A stretch of DNA of 64,000 nt, from the NCBI GenBank assembly GCA_963782595.1, contig CAWAKJ010000003.1, positions 124,001 to 188,000 of the forward strand, read 5' to 3'. This document shows, one piece after another, positions 60,842 through 64,000 of the stretch. The first letter of the stretch is position 1; the number at the start of each line of letters is the position of its first letter. Source of the DNA: JAMQPK01 sp963782595. Lineage in GTDB: Bacteria; Acidobacteriota; Vicinamibacteria; Vicinamibacterales; JAMQPK01. The notes under the pieces are model-generated. The model did no database searches and was not told the origin of the DNA. It saw nothing but the letters and a program-made list of their open reading frames with translations. A program made the translations under genes and the position numbers.

Positions 60842-63193
60842 ATGAACAAGCGCTGGCTGTGGGTCGCGGTGGGGAGCATGCTGCTTTGTACGCCCATGTA
60901 CAATCGGCAGGCGATCTCGCAGACACAGAAGCCGGCCCCAACCGAGGTGGCTTCCCACGCGGCGCTGGTGAACCGGACGTGTGTGAGCTGTCACAACGAC
61001 AAGCTCAAGACCGGCGGTCTCTCGCTGCAGCACGCCGACGTGTCGGACGTGGCTGGCGGCGCTGAAGTGTGGGAGAAGGTACTTCGGAAAGTCCGCACCG
61101 GCGAAATGCCGCCGTCCAACGTGCGCACCCGCCCACAACCAGAAGAAGCTCAGGCCTTCGCCAATTTTCTCGAGCTCAATCTCGATCGCGCTGCGGCCAC
61201 CAGTCCCAACCCGGGACGGGCTCCGGTGCACCGGTTGAACCGCGCCGAGTACAGCAATGCCATTCGAGACCTGCTGGCAGTCGATGTGCGCGCGGGTGAA
61301 TGGCTGCCCGTGGACGATTCCGGATACGGGTTCGACAACATCGCGGCGGTCTTGTCGACATCTCCGGCGCTGCTCGAGCGCTACATGTCGGCGGCGCGGC
61401 GAATCAGCCGGCTGGCCATCGGCGATCTCACGGTGAAGCCGGTCGAAGAAATCTACGACTCCAAGCGGGACCCGATAAAGGGTGTGCGCAACGAACGGCT
61501 CAGCGACGATCTTCCCTTCGATTCGCGCGCCGGCATTTCGATCCGGCACTATTTTCCCGTCGACGGCGAGTACGTGTTCAAGGTTCGCATTCCAGGCCTG
61601 CCGGTCGGCGAGAACGATCCGGAGATCGATCCCTACCAGGTCCGAGTTCCCGTGAAGGCGGGGCTGCATGCGGTCGGCGTGACATCTCCTCGAGAGAATC
61701 TCAAGGCCGAAAGCGAAGTGCCGGCCGGCAGAGGCGGTGGCGGCGGAGGCCGCGGTGTCGGCGTTCCGCAGGTACCGTATCCGGTCGATCTCAGGCTGAA
61801 CGGTGCACGGGTGAAGCGGTTCGATGTGCCGGGTGGCACGCCTGAAGTGCGTCAACTCATCATCGGTGGTCCCTACAACGCAACCGGTCGCGGTACCACG
61901 CCAAGCCGGACGAAGATTTTTACCTGCGTTCCGAAAACGGAAAAAGAGGAACAGGCCTGCGCCCGGACGATTCTGAGCAATCTGGCGCGGCGCGCATTTC
62001 GACGCCCGGTCGGCGCAGCGGACATCCAGCCCCTCATGGCGTTTTACGAGAAGGGCCGAGCGACCGACTTCGACAGCGGCATTCAACGAGCGCTCGAAGC
62101 CCTGCTCGTGTCTCCCGATTTCCTGTTCCGTGTCGAAAAAGATCCGGCGCGCTTCACGCCCGGCAAGGCCTATCCGGTGAGCGATGTCGAGCTGGCCTCG
62201 CGTCTGTCCTTTTTCCTGTGGAGCACGCTTCCCGATGATCAGCTGCTCGACCTCGCGGAACGGGGCCGGCTGAGAAATTCCACGGTGCTGCTGCAGCAGG
62301 TGCAGCGCATGCTCGCCGACCCGCGGTCCGACACGCTCATCTCGAATTTCGCCGGGCAGTGGCTGCATCTGCGCAATATCGAGACGGCGACGCCAGATCC
62401 GGTGATTTTTCCGTTCGACGAAGCGCTGCGATCGGCGTTCATGAAGGAGACCGAGTTGTTCGTGGCGAGCATCATCCGCGAGGATCGGAGCTTGCTCGAT
62501 CTGTTGACCGCCGATCACACGTTTGTGAACGAACGCCTCGCCGAGCATTACGGGATTCCAAAGGTCTACGGGTCGCAGTTCCGCCGTGTCACGTTGACCG
62601 ATGCGAATCGTCGCGGTCTGCTGGGCAAGGGCAGCATTCTGACCGTTACGTCGTATCCCAACCGCACCTCGGTCGTGCAGCGCGGCAAGTGGATTCTCGA
62701 GAACCTGCTCGGCACGCCACCGCCCCCGCCCCCACCCGATGTTCCCGAGCTGGTGGCGAAGAAAGACGGCAAGGCGCTCTCGTTGCGCGAGCAGATGGAG
62801 CAGCATCGAGCCAACGCGGTGTGCGCCGCGTGTCACGGTCGCATGGATCCGATCGGGTTTGCGCTCGAAAACTACGATGGCGTGGGCAAGTGGCGCGACC
62901 AGGACTCGGGCGTCGTCATCGATGCCACCGGCAAGCTGCCCGACGGCACCGAGTTCAGCGGACCCGCCGGCCTCACCGAGCTCATGGTGAGCAAATACCG
63001 CGAAGATTTCGTCCGCACGGCGACAGAGAAACTGATGACGTATGCGCTTGGCCGTGGCGTCGAGTATTACGACACGCCGACCATCCGCGCGATTGCCAGA
63101 CAAGCGGCGCAGAACAACTTTCGCATGTCGACGCTGATTCTTTCAATCGTGCAGAGCACACCTTTCCAGTTCAGGAGGGCTTCGGAGTCATGA
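60842..63193 (+). CDS. DUF1592-group (DUF1587/1592/1588/1595/1585) cytochrome-like protein
   Basis: The start is ATG 60842 (or GTG 60839), giving 783 residues with a signal peptide (MNKRWLWVAVGSMLLCTPMY). A heme c site CVSCH lies near residue 50, and a second CxxCH (CAACHGRMDPIGFALENYDG) near the C-terminus. Between are VHRLNRAEYSNAIRDLLAVD (DUF1587), FRVEKDPARFTPGKAYPVSD with ELASRLSFFLWSTLPDD (DUF1592), VNERLAEHYGIPKVYGSQFR (DUF1588) and KLMTYALGRGVEYYDTPTIR (DUF1585). The protein is periplasmic, of unknown electron-transfer function. The next gene (DUF1552) overlaps by 4 bp and is its usual partner. Confidence 0.92.
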   Translation: MNKRWLWVAVGSMLLCTPMYNRQAISQTQKPAPTEVASHAALVNRTCVSCHNDKLKTGGLSLQHADVSDVAGGAEVWEKVLRKVRTGEMPPSNVRTRPQPEEAQAFANFLELNLDRAAATSPNPGRAPVHRLNRAEYSNAIRDLLAVDVRAGEWLPVDDSGYGFDNIAAVLSTSPALLERYMSAARRISRLAIGDLTVKPVEEIYDSKRDPIKGVRNERLSDDLPFDSRAGISIRHYFPVDGEYVFKVRIPGLPVGENDPEIDPYQVRVPVKAGLHAVGVTSPRENLKAESEVPAGRGGGGGGRGVGVPQVPYPVDLRLNGARVKRFDVPGGTPEVRQLIIGGPYNATGRGTTPSRTKIFTCVPKTEKEEQACARTILSNLARRAFRRPVGAADIQPLMAFYEKGRATDFDSGIQRALEALLVSPDFLFRVEKDPARFTPGKAYPVSDVELASRLSFFLWSTLPDDQLLDLAERGRLRNSTVLLQQVQRMLADPRSDTLISNFAGQWLHLRNIETATPDPVIFPFDEALRSAFMKETELFVASIIREDRSLLDLLTADHTFVNERLAEHYGIPKVYGSQFRRVTLTDANRRGLLGKGSILTVTSYPNRTSVVQRGKWILENLLGTPPPPPPPDVPELVAKKDGKALSLREQMEQHRANAVCAACHGRMDPIGFALENYDGVGKWRDQDSGVVIDATGKLPDGTEFSGPAGLTELMVSKYREDFVRTATEKLMTYALGRGVEYYDTPTIRAIARQAAQNNFRMSTLILSIVQSTPFQFRRASES

Positions 63194-64000
63194 TGATCAC
63201 CAACAAGACCTTGCCCCGTCGGACGTTCCTGCGAGGCCTGGGCACGACCATGGCGCTGCCCTTGCTGGATTCGATGTTCCCTGCCTTCTCTCCTCGCGCG
63301 TCGGCGTGGCAGGGCCCGAAAGCACCGGTCCGGCTCGGTTACGTGTACACGCCGAACGGCATCATCGGGTGCAACGACAAGAGTCCCAGGAAGTTCATGT
63401 GGACGCCGACCGCCGTTGGCGCCAACTTCCCGTTCAGCCCCACGATGAAGTCGCTCGAGCCGTTCCGCGACAATCTCGTCGTCTTCAGCGGACTCGCGCA
63501 GGTCACCGGCCGGGCGCTCGGCGACGGACCCGGAGACCATGCGCGCGCGACCGCCACGTGGCTCACCGGCGTCCATCCGTACAAGACCGGCGGCGCCGAT
63601 TTCAAACTGGGCGTGTCGGCCGACCAGATCGCGGCGCAGGAGTTCGGCAAGCAGACGCAGCTGGCGTCGCTCGAGTTGGCGCTGGAACAGCCCGCGCTTG
63701 CCGGCAACTGCGACTCGGGGTACACGTGCGCGTACATGTCGATGTCGTGGCGCGGCGAGACCAGCCCGCTGCCGGGCGAGCTGAATCCACGCGCGGTGTT
63801 CGAGCGGTTGTTCGGAGACGGCGAAAGCACCTCACCGGCCGATCGCATGGCGCGGCTCGAGAGCCAGAAGAGCGTGCTCGATTACGTGACATCCACACTG
63901 ACCCGTCTTCAGGGAAGTCTGGGCGCGGGCGACAAGCGGAAGCTCGACGAGTATCTCGAATCGGTGCGCGACATCGAACGGCGGATTCAGCGCGCCGAAG
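63190..64000 (+). CDS. DUF1552 protein, 3' end outside the window
   Basis: ATG 63190 overlaps the previous stop (ATGA). The first 270 residues are visible, starting MMITNKTLPRRTFLRGLGTT, a twin-arginine signal (RRTFLRGLG). Typical DUF1552 segments follow: LGYVYTPNGIIGCNDKS, SGLAQVTGRALGDGPGDHAR with ATWLTGVHPYKTGGAD, and YMSMSWRGETSPLPGELNPR. The pair with the DUF1592-group protein is found in many Acidobacteriota and Planctomycetota. The rest of the gene is beyond the window. Confidence 0.92.
   Translation, partial: MMITNKTLPRRTFLRGLGTTMALPLLDSMFPAFSPRASAWQGPKAPVRLGYVYTPNGIIGCNDKSPRKFMWTPTAVGANFPFSPTMKSLEPFRDNLVVFSGLAQVTGRALGDGPGDHARATATWLTGVHPYKTGGADFKLGVSADQIAAQEFGKQTQLASLELALEQPALAGNCDSGYTCAYMSMSWRGETSPLPGELNPRAVFERLFGDGESTSPADRMARLESQKSVLDYVTSTLTRLQGSLGAGDKRKLDEYLESVRDIERRIQRAE

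Noticed and set aside
60770..63103. A 777-codon open frame antisense to the DUF1592-group gene
   Set aside because: Same reason: arginine- and histidine-rich antisense shadow of a conserved gene.

Overview
The window looks like a GC-rich chromosomal segment of an Acidobacteriota bacterium, most likely of the Vicinamibacteria type. The reasons are a TIGR03436-type 'VWFA-related Acidobacterial' protein, a DUF1592-group cytochrome followed by a DUF1552 protein, type III glutamine synthetase, XrtA-style polysaccharide ATPase and kinase genes, and many short intergenic palindromes. This placement is inferred from gene content only. I saw no rRNA, tRNA, CRISPR array or transposase.

Layout. (1) 1-38166, all on the minus strand: one very long exopolysaccharide / O-antigen type operon read right to left. 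It starts with a Wza-like export protein (37531), an outer-membrane barrel, Wzz, an ExeA-like AAA ATPase, a CpsD-type tyrosine kinase and an initiating sugar phosphotransferase. A WbpB-WbpD-WbpE-like trio (30752-25989) probably makes a 2,3-diamino sugar precursor. About 25 further genes follow: glycosyltransferases, methyltransferases, acyltransferases, a deacetylase, an asparagine-synthase homologue, a Wzx flippase, an O-antigen ligase/polymerase and beta-helix proteins, ending in a truncated GDP-L-fucose synthase. Many genes overlap by 4 bp (ATGA, GTGA or TTGA). Two small excisionase-type HTH genes (38420-39125) lie just upstream. (2) 39802-46585: glnN, a PhoD-like phosphatase, a small membrane protein, a SelA-like PLP protein and an exported RidA protein, separated by repeat-rich spacers. 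(3) 47289-56186, plus strand: a second glycoconjugate cluster with three glycosyltransferases, an ABC exporter, a twin-domain phosphotransferase and an outer-membrane protein. (4) 56285-64000: a membrane sulfatase-fold protein, the VWA protein, and the DUF1592 / DUF1552 pair, cut by the window end.

The most striking property is that about 13 genes of the two polysaccharide clusters are interrupted by a frameshift, and every one is in the +1 direction (one extra base, or equivalently two missing). About 17 kb of other genes in the window show none. This is either insertion-type sequence error or real decay/variation of surface-glycan genes. One such shift makes a false 824-residue Wzz-ATPase fusion. 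There are also two local duplications (a glycosyltransferase pair about 90% identical; a beta-helix unit with a chimeric junction), palindromes lying in frame inside coding genes, and a small MITE-like element family.
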